From: Bombyx mori
Lineage: Eukaryota; Arthropoda; Insecta; Lepidoptera; Bombycidae
NCBI RefSeq assembly: GCF_030269925.1
Contig: NC_085121.1
Span: forward strand, 8,821,501-8,885,500
Reading direction: 5' to 3'
DNA: 64,000 nt
Position 1 is the first letter of the stretch; each line of letters opens with the position of its first letter. A model generated the notes under the pieces. That model saw only the letters and a list, made by a program, of their open reading frames with translations. It was not told the DNA's origin and searched no databases. Below are positions 12,981 to 26,029 of the stretch, in pieces. Both the position numbers and the translations under genes were made by a program.

Positions 12981-13367
12981 TCTAATATATAAAATTCTCG
13001 TGTCACAATGTTCGTTCCCATACTCCTCCGAAACCGCTTGACCGATTCTCATGAAATTTTTTATGCATATTCAGTAAGCCTGAGAATCGGCTACTATCTA
13101 TTTTTCATACCCCTAAGTGATTAGGGTTGTCCACCCCTAACATATTTTTTTATTTGGACTTTTTTTTTTGTTATAATGAGGTATTATGTGGTTGAATGAG
13201 GTTTTGTTATTTTTATTGTATATTACCTCATCGTTCACAGCGCTACATGTCTCTTTCACTCATTTACCACATCCTTACACGCTTACAATAAGTTAATTTT
13301 TTTTTCTACACTTGAAATTCTCTAGAAATCTTATATATGGCAAAACAACGTTTGCCGGGTCAGCTAG
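12981..13367 (+). mobile_element. Helitron-like nonautonomous element, family E
   Basis: Starts A^TCTAATATATAAAATTC and ends TTTGCCGGGTCAGCTAG^T, both as expected for Helitrons. The internal CCGAAACCGCTTGACCGATT sentence is common in lepidopteran elements. It is followed two bases later by another Helitron-like element. Confidence 0.65.
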
Positions 13368-13369
13368 TA

Positions 13370-13643
13370 TCTCTATATATAAAAATGAATTGCTGTTCGT
13401 TAGTCTCGCTAAAACTCGAGAACGGCTGGACCGATTTGGCTAATTTTGGTCTTGAATTATTCGTGGAAGTCCAGGGAAGGTTTAAAATGTGAGAAAATAT
13501 AAAAAACTAGGAATTATATAAAAACAAACAATTTTGTTTTTCCTTTGATGTGTCCCCCGTCGGACGGATTCCTTTTGTTTGTTTTAAGTTTATTTTATAC
13601 AAAAGTTTGATTGGGGCACTACGAAGTGTGCCGGGTCAGCTAG
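13370..13643 (+). mobile_element. Helitron-like nonautonomous element, family F
   Basis: Starts A^TCTCTATATATAAAAATG and ends GTGCCGGGTCAGCTAG^T. A closely related inverted copy lies at 26418-26708. The 3' terminus is nearly identical to that of the adjoining upstream element while the bodies differ. Confidence 0.65.
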
Positions 13644-13644
13644 T

Positions 13645-15135
13645 TTAGAATAGATTATTTGCTAATTTCAACCTAGTACTTTTTTACTAATTAGACATTA
13701 AAACGCAGTACAAAAACATATCTGAATTGAGAACTGAGTTATCTTTGCGAGCTAAAAAACACTTGGAATACAATGTAATACTGAAGTGACTGGTGTCTGT
13801 CTGCACTCAAATGTCATTATTCCATCTCCAAGCATAACTATACATCACGAAAAGATGTTTGAATGATTTGTTAGTATCATATCTACATTTTCCTCATTTC
13901 ACATCACTGTAAGAGATTGTAGTTGTTTTGATACCGACAAACGACTAATAATTTACGTCCTGTGTTTTAAAAAATACGAGTGCTATATTAACTTTCAAAA
14001 CAACACAAAAGTTATACAATAATACAGTACGTTGATCAGTTCGGAGCGATAATAGAGCGAAATAAGGCGTGGGCGCAACCACAGTTCGGCTCGAACCGGA
14101 TCTAAATACGCGATAAATCATGATTCCAAAGAACTAAGTCCTCATCGGCTGTAGGTACATATTCTTTTTTGTCTCTATTACAATTTTATGTATTTTTTAA
14201 AATAATATGTAATTACATATGTAATATGTATTCCTATTTAATATTAATAAAATAATATAAAATTAAATTATTTTGAAACGTGTATCCCTTTCAAGTTTAT
14301 GAAATCTAACAACTGTCAAAATTAAGATACTAGTTAAGTAAATTAACCTTCACGTAATAATTCATTGTGCATTGTATGTGTTTTTTTCTTTTCAAATGAA
14401 ACAAGGCTTAATCTTGTCAAAGACATTACGACAAGGTGTGCGAGTTATATCAAATGCGCAAACATCATCTCAGGATCCTACTAATACTCATAATATTATA
14501 CATTTAAATAATATACCTATTTAATTTGTTTGAATATTAAACTATTTGTCAAAACTTATTTTAAACGTCACTGATTACTACATTCGATTTTGTTCAATGT
14601 TAAGATTACCGTTCTTACATTTTTGCGCTTAGAGATGTTTCTTTTAATTTTCATTTCACTATTCTAAATACTGACTATGACGCTATTGGAACTCTTTTAA
14701 TATATTTATTTTATGTAAAATAGCAATTAAATGAAGCATTAATAAACGAAAATACTGAATATATTCGAAATATTGTTAATCAATGGACTTTTGTTGAGTT
14801 TAATCTTTGGAATCGATTTTAATTACCTTGATTCGTGTTTATAATTTTATATGTTATTATCACCAGAACTATGTACACATGTATCGTTCCATTTGTGTAA
14901 TATTTTCGCGTGACTTTAAACTGTGTGACAAATTTTATTGCCCGACCGGTAGCTTCGCATGCAAATTAGTGTCGGTCGAAGAAATGCAATGTACTGTTAC
15001 GACCAACTAACGCGAAAAAAAATCCCACAACTCTTTTATTCCACCTCAAAGTGAAAACCGAAACGCAATTCAAAAAGGTTATAAGTGACGGCAATGAACT
15101 CAATCTATTTGAAATAGGAATACTTTATATTGAAT
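13645..15135. other. Unassigned DNA
   Basis: Mostly AT-rich. Positions 14030-14140 are slightly GC-rich and contain a GATCAGT initiator-like motif, but no ORF follows. No repeat family recognised. Confidence 0.35.
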
Positions 15136-15137
15136 AA

Positions 15138-15441
15138 CCAGCTTTTGCCCGCGACTTCGTCCGCGTGGAATAGTTACTTTGGCATAACGCTAAATTTTAT
15201 CCGCCTCTTCATTTACGTAGAAAGTGAGAATATATTTTAATAATACAATGTTAAGGAGCTATTTAAGTTCTCAAAAGGGATTAAAACCTCGATTTGGAAA
15301 CATTCTTTATTGGTGCTCCGTTTGCATTGGTCTTAGCGTGATGTTATATAGCCTATAGCCTCAAATCGGACCAGTAGTTCCTGAGATTAGCGCGTTCAAA
15401 CAAACAAACTCTTCAGCTTTAATAATTATTTTATAAGCTAG
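15138..15441 (-). mobile_element. Helitron-like element, diverged
   Basis: The plus strand begins CAGCTTTTGCCCGCGACTTC, the reverse complement of a GC-rich Helitron-type 3' end. It closes near CAAACAAACTCTTCAGCTTT. This layout is common in short lepidopteran Helitrons. Terminal CTAG is not preserved at the left. Confidence 0.45.
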
Positions 15442-15506
15442 ATAGATATACCTACTGTTAGACACAGAGAGTGAGAAGGCAGAGCACATGTAGTCGTAGA
15501 GCGGCG

Positions 15507-15525
15507 CCCCCCCCCCCCCCCCCCC
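15507..15525. repeat. (C)19 mononucleotide run
   Basis: Nineteen uninterrupted C on the plus strand within a GC-rich patch of about 90 bp. It is a possible G-quadruplex former on the minus strand. Exact length may be a sequencing approximation. Confidence 0.85.
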
Positions 15526-15529
15526 ATCC

Positions 15530-18500
15530 CCTCACGCGGCGGCTCGGCCACTGCACTCGCTTCGATTTCACTTTTATTAGCAATCCACTTAATTGGATAC
15601 CACTGTTGCGGTTTTATTCATTTTGCAGATTCATCTGGGACGCATTTTAAGTACAGCAATAACATTTATATTTCAAAAGGGAGTTACCGTTGTAATTTTA
15701 CCTACATTAGCGCCAAAATATCAAAATAAAATCATATTCTCGCGCATCTCGCATATCTGAAACGATTTTTATTAAAACAAGTTTCAGTTTTTTACTACAT
15801 TGAAAGAAACGAAAAGCGTTTATTTGTGTAGTAGGGCTCCGTTGACAAATGCTCGGGTTATATCGTTAAACGCTGAAGGTCAGTCGACGTGCTGGAAAAG
15901 TACAAGATAAATTAAAATTTAATTTATACCTAAAACTGTCCGTAATCCCACGCTCGAGAGCTCGATTAAATGACATTAATGGAGTTTTTGTTCCGTGACG
16001 CGTTAACGTGCTGAAATACTTCACCGCCGCCCATGTGAACATGACTTCGTCAAAGCTATTAGTTAACTGCATCATGTCTTTTCGTTTCTTTAAACTGGTC
16101 GATTTATGTTCGTTTTACATGTTTTTTGAACGATTTTATATTATATTGCGGGAAATAGAATCGCAAGGACGTCTGAGACGTTGCCTGCATGATTTAAGAC
16201 TTCCTAATGTGTAATTCAAATCACGTACGTGTGTATACCTACTAGATGTTTTAGGCTATACGAAAACAATGGTTGAATATTCTAATAATAACGTTTACGT
16301 AAAATAATCTCCGTTCTTTTGCAATATTCAAAATTATTTTTAAAACTACTTTATGATATTAATTTTTTCTTAAATTTAACATACACGCAATTTCATGCTT
16401 TAAAAACAACACAAACTTTATATCGCATATATCTTATTTTTATATCTAATAAGTTTTATTGTTATACTGGTCATTGCACACCGAATGTAGGTAGTAATTT
16501 AGTTGTTTAATTTCCGCCTCTGAGTGTCCCCGAAGGACGTTTGAAATGTCATTATCAAGATTGGCGCGTGATATTGAAAGCACACAATAAAATTTAATTA
16601 ATTTATTTAGGCGTATTTCAGTTTCGTAAAGAAGATTAACATTAGCATCTGAATAGAAAGAACATTGTTATGATAATCAAATCAATCAGGACATCTGGAA
16701 GGTTTCGAAAAAATTTAACGAAAATTATTTTAATAAATATTAAAAAAACCGTTGATTTCTCTTAGACACACATTAACTTGCCACTACGTAATAATTTGAG
16801 ATGTATGTACTTGATCTACAGAATTCATTAAAAGAATATTTTGGTGCAATCGAGAGTTGCTAATTAATGAAAAAAAACAAAGTCAAACCGGAACTGTTTA
16901 TGTGTACGTCGATCATGACTTTCACTTGCACTCTATCATCGAATATTCCGACAGCAAACCAGTTCTTGGTTTTGATACTTGTTGTTAGAATATCTGCCAA
17001 AGCTTTATACATCTTTTTATAATGTTCGCATAACATTAACTTGTTCATCGCACAGAAAAGATACGCTAATAGCTTTTATTTTAATTTCATTATAATAATA
17101 TATTGTCCAAAGATTAAGCAGACAGTCTTGAAGCAAGTAATTAATTGTAAATTATGTAAATGTTTTACATGCACAGCTTTCGTGAATTCAAACTAAGAAC
17201 AATTTTGTATTATCTATTTTTGGTTAATGAAAAGAGAAGCAGAAAGTAGACACTAGACATCTCACTCATTCATCTCTCTGCCAAATAAAATTGGCTTTTG
17301 AACTAAAACCAAAGTAGGTTGTACTCATTTCACCGTCTATGTTTAGTATATACTTATAGATGAAAAGCGGGCAGCCTCTTTGTTGACACACATTAAGAAT
17401 AATGGACGGTAGACTAAGATACAGACATATTTCTATTGAAAAAAATTACTTAAGTTCTTTAGGCAGTATCTGTCTGGTTAGACTGGCTAACATCTTTTAC
17501 ATTTAAAGATCCATAAGCATTAGCAATTCGCGATAATTTTAAACTTCCTATTTACAATGACGTTCGAGAACTTAGTTAAATTACAAGGTACAAAATCTAG
17601 TCGTACCGAATACATGTTAATTTGTTGCGGAATCCGAGAGCAATAACCGACGGCTCTGCTAGCGGTATTCGGCGGTTTCTTCGTCTCTAATATTCGACAA
17701 AAACAACCGCCCGATGAGTATGTGTGTCCATGTGTCTGAGCTAACACAAAAATCTTTGCATGTATGTTTACTCTGACGATATTACAACAACTAAAGCTCA
17801 ATAGGAGAATTAGTCACGCTTAGGCCTTTACATGATACCAGTAGTGTTCACAAATATTCGGAAATAATAATGAGGTGAACATTTAAAGAATATTTAAAGT
17901 CATTAAGTCCACATTGGGTGACCTTATTTTGGTGTACACTTCGGCTTCTGTATTAGCATGAAATATTTTAATCTTAGCGTTATAAAGTTGTTACATAAAT
18001 ACCGTGTTGCGTACGTACGCACACAGTACTAAAATTGTACATTAACATTTCACAACTATTTTGCCAAAGAATTGAAACTTATATGCAATTCGAGGTTTCG
18101 TAAGTGTTTCCGAAAACTCTTGCCTTTGATTTTGTAAATTTGTTTCAGAATTTGCATACATACAGCTGCGCTTGGAATGATTTTTTGGTGTTATAAATGC
18201 AGGTACCCAATTTAACAGTCCTTATTTTTTTTTTATAATGTGCCGCTGTTTTGAAACCGATCTATCGTAACGCGTTCGTGATTAAAATAAATTGATTGAT
18301 TGTATCTAATCACCGATCGACCATCAACATCGTAGAAATGAAAGATAAATTATCAAACTATATTTTACACATTATTTAAACAGGTACGTACTTGAAATTG
18401 CAATGTTGAAATTGAAATTTCTATGACAAAGAATGAAGACTATTAGTGTAAAATCCTCCAACATAATAGTAAAGTTACCTATGTGCCTTATTAGACGTTG

Positions 18501-18785
18501 ATTTCGGCGATGAGCTAGAAATATTTTCATGGTGTAGTTCCTACTAAAATCACTAAAAGAAAGATCCAACCCGAACTGAGCGGTTTGTACGCTGCTGACT
18601 CATCTGTTCCATCGGTATTGACAATGTTGACAGTTATGAAATTTAATATTTTGTGCACAAACAGCGTGTAATTTATTTAATATGCATTTCCAGATACCCT
18701 CCTTCGTACAAGCAAGTAATAATACTTATTTAGATGTATACTACAAATGGACAAATTGTGATACCTTTATTTTTTGGGAAGGGGC
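15530..18785. other. Unassigned AT-rich DNA
   Basis: No gene demonstrated. A minus-strand frame at 16860-17048 (62 codons) has fairly coding-like composition but no convincing acceptor or donor. Minus frames at 15866-16075 and 17520-17801 also lack support. Confidence 0.35.
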
Positions 18786-18791
18786 GGTTTT

Positions 18792-18990
18792 TTTCCCCTA
18801 CCTGTTTGCTGGTAGTCTAGGGGGCTATTCCAGCTACGCCAGGACGGGTAGGTGAGCTTACCGGCTCAACCTGAGAGGATTTGCTAACACTAACCCTAGC
18901 AAGAGCAGTGCTTTTGCAGTGCAAAATCTTCCACCGAATCGGAAACGCGACTCATTGAGAAGATTCGTGCTCAAAATAGGCAGACTACGG
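18792..18990 (-). mobile_element. LINE 3' end, family B
   Basis: T run, then CCTACCTGTTTGCTGGTAG, GACGGGTAGGTGAGCTTACC and AGCAAGAGCAGTGCTT, as in the copy at 3697. Minus-strand 5'-truncated insertion. Confidence 0.55.
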
Positions 18991-19469
18991 TCGGTGAAAT
19001 TCAATTGACGAACTACTACATACCATAATGGATTAAAATTGCGCATTCAAAGCTGTACAAGTTTTTTGATAAGCTATTTATGTAAGTAATTGTAAACAAT
19101 TTCTCATTTCGTTGAGAGTTTAATGATTTAATTGAGTTAGGTGTAAAATAGCTCCGTTTCAGGGTCAGAGGTTACGCGTTGTTATGTGACAAGGACAGGC
19201 GCTTTCTGCGCAGGAGTCGCCACGGTCGGGTGAACACAAACCTTCCGCGTAGTGTCTCGCAGTCCGGTCACTTGTACTACACGTAGGGTCAAGGTCCTCG
19301 ACCAATTCTGTTCTAATTTACCTACAATGCCAAATAAATCTATGCGACTAGATAAACATTATTCCACACCTAAAAATGTACTAGCGTGTGTATTGTAATG
19401 TGTGTAAAATGTATTACTCTCATTAAACAATATTATCACGCATAAATGATTTTTATATTTATAATTTTT
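18991..19469. other. Unassigned DNA with a CpG-richer patch
   Basis: Positions 19165-19300 are richer in GC than the surroundings but hold no long open frame. No repeat recognised. Confidence 0.35.
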
Positions 19470-19721
19470 ACTGGTGGTAGGATCTCTTGTGAGTCCGCGC
19501 GGGTAGGTACCACCACCCTGCCTATTTCTGCCGTGAAGCAGTAATGCCTTTCGGTTTGAAGGGTGGGGCAGCCGTTGTAACTAAACTTGAGACCTTAGAA
19601 CTTATATCTCAAGGTGGGTGGCGCATTTACGTTGTAGATGTCTATGGGCTCCAGTAACCACTTAACTCCAGGTGGGCTGTGAGCTCGTCCACCTATCTAA
19701 GCAATAAAAAAAAATTTAAAA
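19470..19721 (+). repeat. Bm1 SINE, 5'-truncated
   Basis: Clean Bm1 3' half starting ACTGGTGGTAGGATCTCTTG and ending in an A-rich tail. One of the least diverged copies here. Confidence 0.9.
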
Positions 19722-21038
19722 AATGAGACGTATGCTGATTTACATATCTACTGGTGGTGGGGTATTCTATACACGGATAGGTAATAATGTTATCCTCTAG
19801 TGTTACATCTCATGTCTGAGGGTCGTGACTATCTCCATTCATGACCTTCCTCCTGGCGAAGTTACGCCCCGTAGCAGCATCGTAGGTCGGTGGATCAAGT
19901 CAGACCAACGTATTGGGCGATTCCCGCGAATTTTTCTTTCCACTTTGCCAGTTATCACCTGTTTTTCAAGATTTTCTCCGTCTTTCCTGTCAATGTATCG
20001 CTACATAGATATAATTTTTGAATATTTCTGACTTAACGAAATCATGCCTACCATTTTTAAGGAAATCACTACATCAGCCGCTATTAGGAAGATATTGATC
20101 TCCATTCCAGATCGGTAACACCATTAATGCAGCGTGCATCACAGTTCAACACCAGATAGACCATCGACCGTCAACTCTCGTCTACTTCAATAAACACGTT
20201 AATTTTGATTTGCATTATAGTTTGCTGTTGGAACTTCTGAAATAATATCCATTTTTGTCACCGTACATCGATCGTCAACAGCAGACGGTGAAACCGGTGT
20301 TATTATTTTATAGAACAACATATATGTATAAGAAAAAAAATGCAAAATATTTATATTTCCATATGATATAACTGTGTGCGACATATATTATATACATACA
20401 TAAAAGTTTTATTTATAGTTTGTGCAAGGGTTTTTATGATTTTTTAAATTCTGAAACACTAATTGAGTTCTATTTTAAAACTATAATTATTTATTATTTT
20501 ACATCACAAAACGCTTTCTAAGCGCAATAAATTAACTCATATCATCATTTAAAATTTAATTGTAAAAACTCCTCGAAGTTTATGCTTTTTTTAATTCTCA
20601 GTTTTATTTCTTTGATGAATTTACTCAAAGCCTACCAAAAACAATTGAGATGACGCTGTATAGTTTTATTTGTACTATTAGAAGACAATTGGAAGACATT
20701 GATTCACATTTTAAAAACATAATTAGATGACAAGTATGTAGTGGTTTTGATTTATAGACAGTTACTAAAAACAAAATGTATTAAGTCCCATATTTGGTGA
20801 AGCGGTGCAAAAGTGAAAAATGTACAAATAAAAACAATTAAAGGATTGAAAAATAGCAAGCATCGCATACATTTTATTCGATTATTAGAATCGATAAGGC
20901 ACAAAGCTACTCGCAACTTACAGGCGATGCAAATACAAAGAAGAAACCAATCTACGTGGAAATAAGTATATATGTACATATAAGTTCATAGCCATACACC
21001 GTACTATGGTATGATTCTGATTCATCAGTAAGATGCAT
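19722..21038. other. Unassigned AT-rich DNA
   Basis: No exon or repeat family recognised. Short frames at 19825-20031 and 20752-20979 have no support. Confidence 0.35.
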
Positions 21039-21039
21039 T

Positions 21040-21300
21040 TTTACCCTACCTAACCACTGGTAGCGTAAGGGGCTATAACCACTTATCAACTACGCCTGGA
21101 TTGGTAGATGGACTCATTCATTAGACGCCTTCAGCTCTAACACTAGGAGCAGGCATAGGGACTCTACTAACCGTACTCGTCGAACTCGACAAAGAGTTCG
21201 ACGTGCAACCTAACCCATGCATCAGCTCGCTGATTTCTCGCCGGATCTTCTCAGCGGGTCGCGATTCCGATCCGGTAGTAGATTCATTTGCGAAGCAACT
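21040..21300 (-). mobile_element. Diverged LINE 3' end, family B
   Basis: CCTACCTAACCACTGGTAGC, AGGGGCTATAACC and the downstream GCTGATTTCTCGCCGGATC identify a longer, more diverged relative of the copy at 3697. Confidence 0.45.
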
Positions 21301-21314
21301 GCTCTCGAGTTGTT

Positions 21315-21450
21315 AAGTCTTCTTCGGAGGCGCTCGGGCAGCTGTTAGCAAATCCCACCCCTCCTGGCTGACCCTTTGCTCGCCCACATGTCCTGCTGAA
21401 ACTGGAAAGGCATCAGGGCCACCAGTAATCCTTCAATCATAAAAAAAAGA
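21315..21450 (+). mobile_element. LINE 3' end, family C
   Basis: GGAGGCGCTCGGGCAGC, GTTAGCAAATCCCACCCC and CTTCAATCATAAAAAAAAG match the distal half of 5940-6222. It directly follows, in opposite orientation, the family B fragment. Confidence 0.5.
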
Positions 21451-24400
21451 TGGGCTCAAGGACTTAACCCGGGAAAACTTGCTAACATTAGCTCTAGTAC
21501 GAGCAGTGCTTTCCTGAATCTAGCATCGGATCGGAGTCGCTGCGAATCAAAATCTCAGAAACGCTGTATTATATGTACGGGAATGTTTTGATTTAAGAAG
21601 CGCTATTCTAATATAGAAAATATAGAGCTTTGGCTCTTCCATACACTAGTTAAAATCAAAACTTCGTCATCCCGACTATACTGTACTCGTGCTTCAAGCA
21701 AATTACGTACGAGGCTTTGCTAGTGTCGTCCCATTATATTGCCTAAGTTTAGGGTTCACGCGGTTTTTCACGTGATTACACTTTACCCAAAATTTTAAGT
21801 AATTCAAAATAAGACCTTTGATTGTTGTTATTTTACATAATTCCCAATATTTTATACTTGTTTATTCAAATCATTAATAATCCAATCATAATATTTCTTG
21901 AATAATTAAAAACTTGCTAACGACAATATGTACTGCATTCATATTAAAAAATCTAGTTCAGGTCTTAATATCTGGAAATTGGAACGCATTGAAAAGGACA
22001 AATCGTGACGAATTGTTCAGTGTAGCCGAGAATACAGAACAATGTGATGGCAACGTGTGGAGCTAAGAATTCAAATTTCATAACTAGACAGATCATGGTT
22101 ACTTTAAGCCACGTGCGCAACTTTAACTCATACATATACAGGATGTTTGGAAATCGTCCATTAAAAGAAATTATTGATTGATATACTGACAAATTTTCTT
22201 TTTATAATAATAATTGGGGACAAATCACGTACGGTCATCCGGTCCCAATTTAGGATTCCCTGTGTAATGGGTACCACCTGACAAGCATACTTATATATAG
22301 ATGATACCTTTTTTGTATATATTGTAACATGATTAAAACAAATGACGAACAGTATCTCCGCGAAATGAGGGAGGATACAAGTTGCATGGCAGATTCACGA
22401 AATATGACCTTACTAAAAGGAAAACTATTCACGGATAGCAAATGAATGGTGTCTTTTATTTCCGAGAGGCATTAGTTTATTAAACTTCAACTTCAGTCCT
22501 AGTATACACCCCGTATTTTAAACATAAATATAAAACTTGGTGAGTGAGACGAAACAAAATAATCGTATTCATAAACTATGACGATTAAAGTAAGCAAAAA
22601 AGGCGTATTTGTAATTCCTCATTTAAATTTTACAGTTATGAACAATTAAATACAAGCATCGGTAAATACGTAAGACAAGCGAAGCGTTCAATAGCCAAAA
22701 AATAGAAGATATTTTCCTTTGTCAGTGACAGTCATAGATTGAGAAGGGGATAAATGAGTCATGATCATTATGAATCATTTCAATCAAATAAAATACGGAA
22801 TCCCAATGACCTTCCAAATCTCACTGTAAATGAACTCGGAATTCAAGAACAGCGAAATACTAAGTAATGTATTTTAACATTGGCAAGTACATTTTATTAA
22901 CAGATACCTATTATATTTAATTTAAGTGAGACTTCACGGTAACCATAAAGGTTTTATTGAGTTCTCGGCGACAATTAAACAGTTATTGGGTTTACCGAAT
23001 CGTTTTTTGAGATCCGGTATCATGCTGTCGTTTTTCTCTCGACAATAGCCCATAAATATCGTTGCAAATTTATTACCAGATGTAAAAAATAAAATAAAAT
23101 TATAGACTACAAAGAAAATAAATTACGCTTTTGTTTTATGATATTCAATATAAAATGAAGAGTCTAAAAGCGTTAAATTGTCTGCAAATGGAATATCACA
23201 AAATGTACAAAACGTATAGATAAAATTATGATCTGAAAAAATAAACAATAGAATATAACAGAAGCTCAAAAACTGATGTAACTAATCGGCATGATGAAAA
23301 CAAACAATCATCTTACTTAACACCTAAATGAAGAATGAAGTTGATTAAAAAACTTGTTAGTCGACTTAGAATTAATTTGTTGACTCTCACCTGCAATTCT
23401 TCGTGTATCGAAACGAGTAGTTTGCTATGAATACCGTACATAAGGAAATAACTAATTTTCCTTTATTGTTAAAAAAGTTTTACTTCAAACGTTGCAGCAA
23501 ACGAACTCTATGAATACTGACATTGGTAAGCGAAAATAAAGAAAGTATGTTAATTAAATGTTCAACAGCTCTTAATGAATTCGGTCATCTCAATTTCGGT
23601 CGGACATAAATCGTTGTAATTGTTATTTTAAAAAAGCGTACATCAAAACTGCGTTTGTTTTAAAAGTTTACGACTCCGGGCTTTTCACTAACCTATAATA
23701 AATTTACAGTTTAACATAACGCGCCGATAATCCTCTGTAAAATAACTTTCAATATAATTTAAAATTTTCATCGTATTTGACTTGTAAATTCTGGTAGATT
23801 TAAAAAGTACTGAAAAAACGTGATTTATTGGAGACATAAGGAAAGATAGCATCCTTGCAAAAAACTCTGATACGTTAATTTGCTCTTTATTAGGCCACGA
23901 CAGCCGTCTTACGGGGCATCACCTATACCGTTAAGTTCCAAATACAATACCAGTATCCCGTCATAAATCAACTCACACATTAAGTAAGTAACATTCCGTC
24001 ACATGCTTCCAGTTCAGGTCAAACCTCTCCTGTTAGTTTCAAAATTAATTATTTATTATTTTCCCCGAATAAAAGTACATTTAGTATATTAGCTCTTTGA
24101 TTTTGGCGCCGCAGTTTGAAATTATTATGAACAGGACAAAAAAAGCAGTCAATTGAAAGAGTGATATAACGTAAGATATTTCATTGTATGCCATGACTAA
24201 GTATTTAAATTTCATATTACTAAACTTTGTTTTACGAATCGCTAAATTTTTGATTCATATTATATTTAGATAAACTCTACAAATGTTTCTTATACTTGTT
24301 CTGCGGTATTTGTTCATATGCATTAAGTATAGGCTAAAATGTAAGTTTAGTTCTATTGAATATAGACGTCAGCTTCTATTGGACCACTGTTTTAAATAAA

Positions 24401-24627
24401 GAGTTTAGAGGATATGAGAAAAAAGTGTATCACGCTTATTTTATAATCTTAAGTATCTATTCGAACTAATCCATGTGTACATTATATACTTAATAATATA
24501 CATAATTTACAATAATAGTTAAATGATGAAACTATACAATATATCTAATAAGAATATTAGAAACACTAACAAGTGTTGTAAACATTCCAATTAGATTAAA
24601 GTTTTTATTAAATAAATAATTTCTTAC
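21451..24627. other. Long unassigned AT-rich stretch
   Basis: Positions 21455-21545 resemble family B sequence again (GCTAACATTAGCTCTAGTACG). After that I see no repeat family, no tRNA-like fold and no supported exon on either strand. It could be intron of the candidate minus-strand gene at 24628-24750. Confidence 0.35.
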
Positions 24628-24750
24628 CTTCAACAAAGTTGAAACGATCCAACAAATAGTCTGAAATCAGATTAGCACTCCAGTTAGGCACGAGTTGTAG
24701 CACTTCGTCTCTATGTGAGATCTCTAAGAATGTATTAAGTTCATATAACC
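24628..24750 (-). CDS. Possible internal coding exon of an unidentified gene
   Basis: Read on the minus strand, the segment follows a pyrimidine-rich acceptor (CCCTCTGTGTTTCCTTAAG) and ends at a GTAAGAAA donor. Between them 123 nt stay open in a phase that starts with two bases of a split codon and ends with one. The exon therefore adds 41 codons and preserves frame. The 40 whole codons begin LYELNTFLEISHRDEV and end DYLLDRFNFVE; they look like ordinary protein (charged and hydrophobic residues alternate, two aromatic-rich segments). I do not recognise the family. Just upstream in gene orientation lies a GC-rich, CpG-rich patch (24835-24990) that could be a promoter or first exon. No partner exon was found, so this may be chance. 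Confidence 0.35.
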
Positions 24751-24834
24751 CTTAAGGAAACACAGAGGGTTGTTAAGTCTATATAGTGATGGTATGTTCG
24801 AGAATAATGAATATAGTCAGCGTCAGAGAGCTTC

Positions 24835-24990
24835 AGGGTGCCGGCGGCGCGCGGGTGACGGTCCAGCGTCCGGCCGCACTACGCGCCTTGCAACGGTAAA
24901 CTGGCTGGCAGCGCCACACAGCCTCTCCCTTGCTTGTGCGAGTGCCTCCAACCTCCCTCCCGAACAAATAGTACCGTACGCTGCGCTTAT
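24835..24990. promoter_or_regulatory. CpG-rich patch, possible promoter or 5' exon
   Basis: Much richer in GC and CpG than anything nearby (GGTGCCGGCGGCGCGCGGGT). It sits about 90 bp upstream of the candidate minus-strand exon. Frames through it on both strands show no domain. The functional call is inference from composition and position. Confidence 0.25.
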
Positions 24991-26020
24991 GTCTTGCTAA
25001 CATTTATTATACTTTTATTGGTGTTGCCTCGATGATACGTCTGTGTGCGTTGCCACAGGCACAGTGCCATAAACACGACGTGTCGGTGTGGGTGTTGGAG
25101 TAGGTAAAGTAAGTACCTACCTATGCGTGCTTTGATCTTACGATTCGGTATGCACGGCCGCGCTGCCGCACGTAGCCCCACGACTATACTTCTATAATAC
25201 CTAGTCAATAATTTTAGTTTGAGTTTGTGCAACAGCATACGCCGTGTCGAGTCACCTATCTGGGCTATGGACCAATAAACTGTACGACAAAATAGTGTAT
25301 CTTCAAAGATAACATTTAAATCGAAAATTAATTTTAATTGAATATCGTAGTTTTATTTATTTAGATTAAGAACAATAATGTTTTGTGTGTTATATTAAGT
25401 ATATGTATATACAATAAGCGATTTATGCAAATTTTGATGATTTAAGCCTTTATAATTCCACAAAATATCAACGTGTATACGGTGTGGAATAATTTTAATC
25501 CTGTTTTTTTTTTCTAAGGTTGGTTAACAATTTTTACGGGCTATTTTGTTTCAAGAGGTCACTGTGGCACTCGTACACGTATTATGTTGAACGCCGCTGT
25601 CCACTGATGAAATATATAGATACTAGGCAATCGTCCGTTAGTACATTCGTATCAAATAATGCGAATATACCGTATATAATACAAATACAAATTTATTTTG
25701 AGAGTAACACTGGGAGCAGACACGCTGTCGACCTTCTTGGGTTAGCTGATCAATGTTACTTAAGGAGTACAGCAATAAGTAAGGACACATCCAATTTGCT
25801 AATATGACAATTTAGTTCCATTTTCATCCTGCGATTTTACAAGCGAATAAACCAACGATATCTTTTTTGACAACTTTATAGGTATCACTCTCTATTGTAT
25901 CGGTAAAGTGTAAATTCTTGTTTACTGCTTCTGTTCTTAATGTTCTTGTTAATAATGTAATTTAATGTAAACAAAAATTCAATGTTTTAATAATGAGTTG
26001 ATGAAAAAAAAAAATGTGTG
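24991..26020. other. Unassigned DNA
   Basis: A CpG-richer segment continues to about 25190. A plus-strand frame at 25520-25807 follows an acceptor-like TTTTTTTTTCTAAG but has no donor and no recognised content. Confidence 0.3.
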
Positions 26021-26029
26021 CGTGTACTA

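Noticed and set aside
16860..17048. 62-codon minus-strand frame (reads YKALADILTTSIKTKNWFAV in part)
   Set aside because: Looks protein-like but lacks a supported acceptor, donor or family; not enough to annotate.
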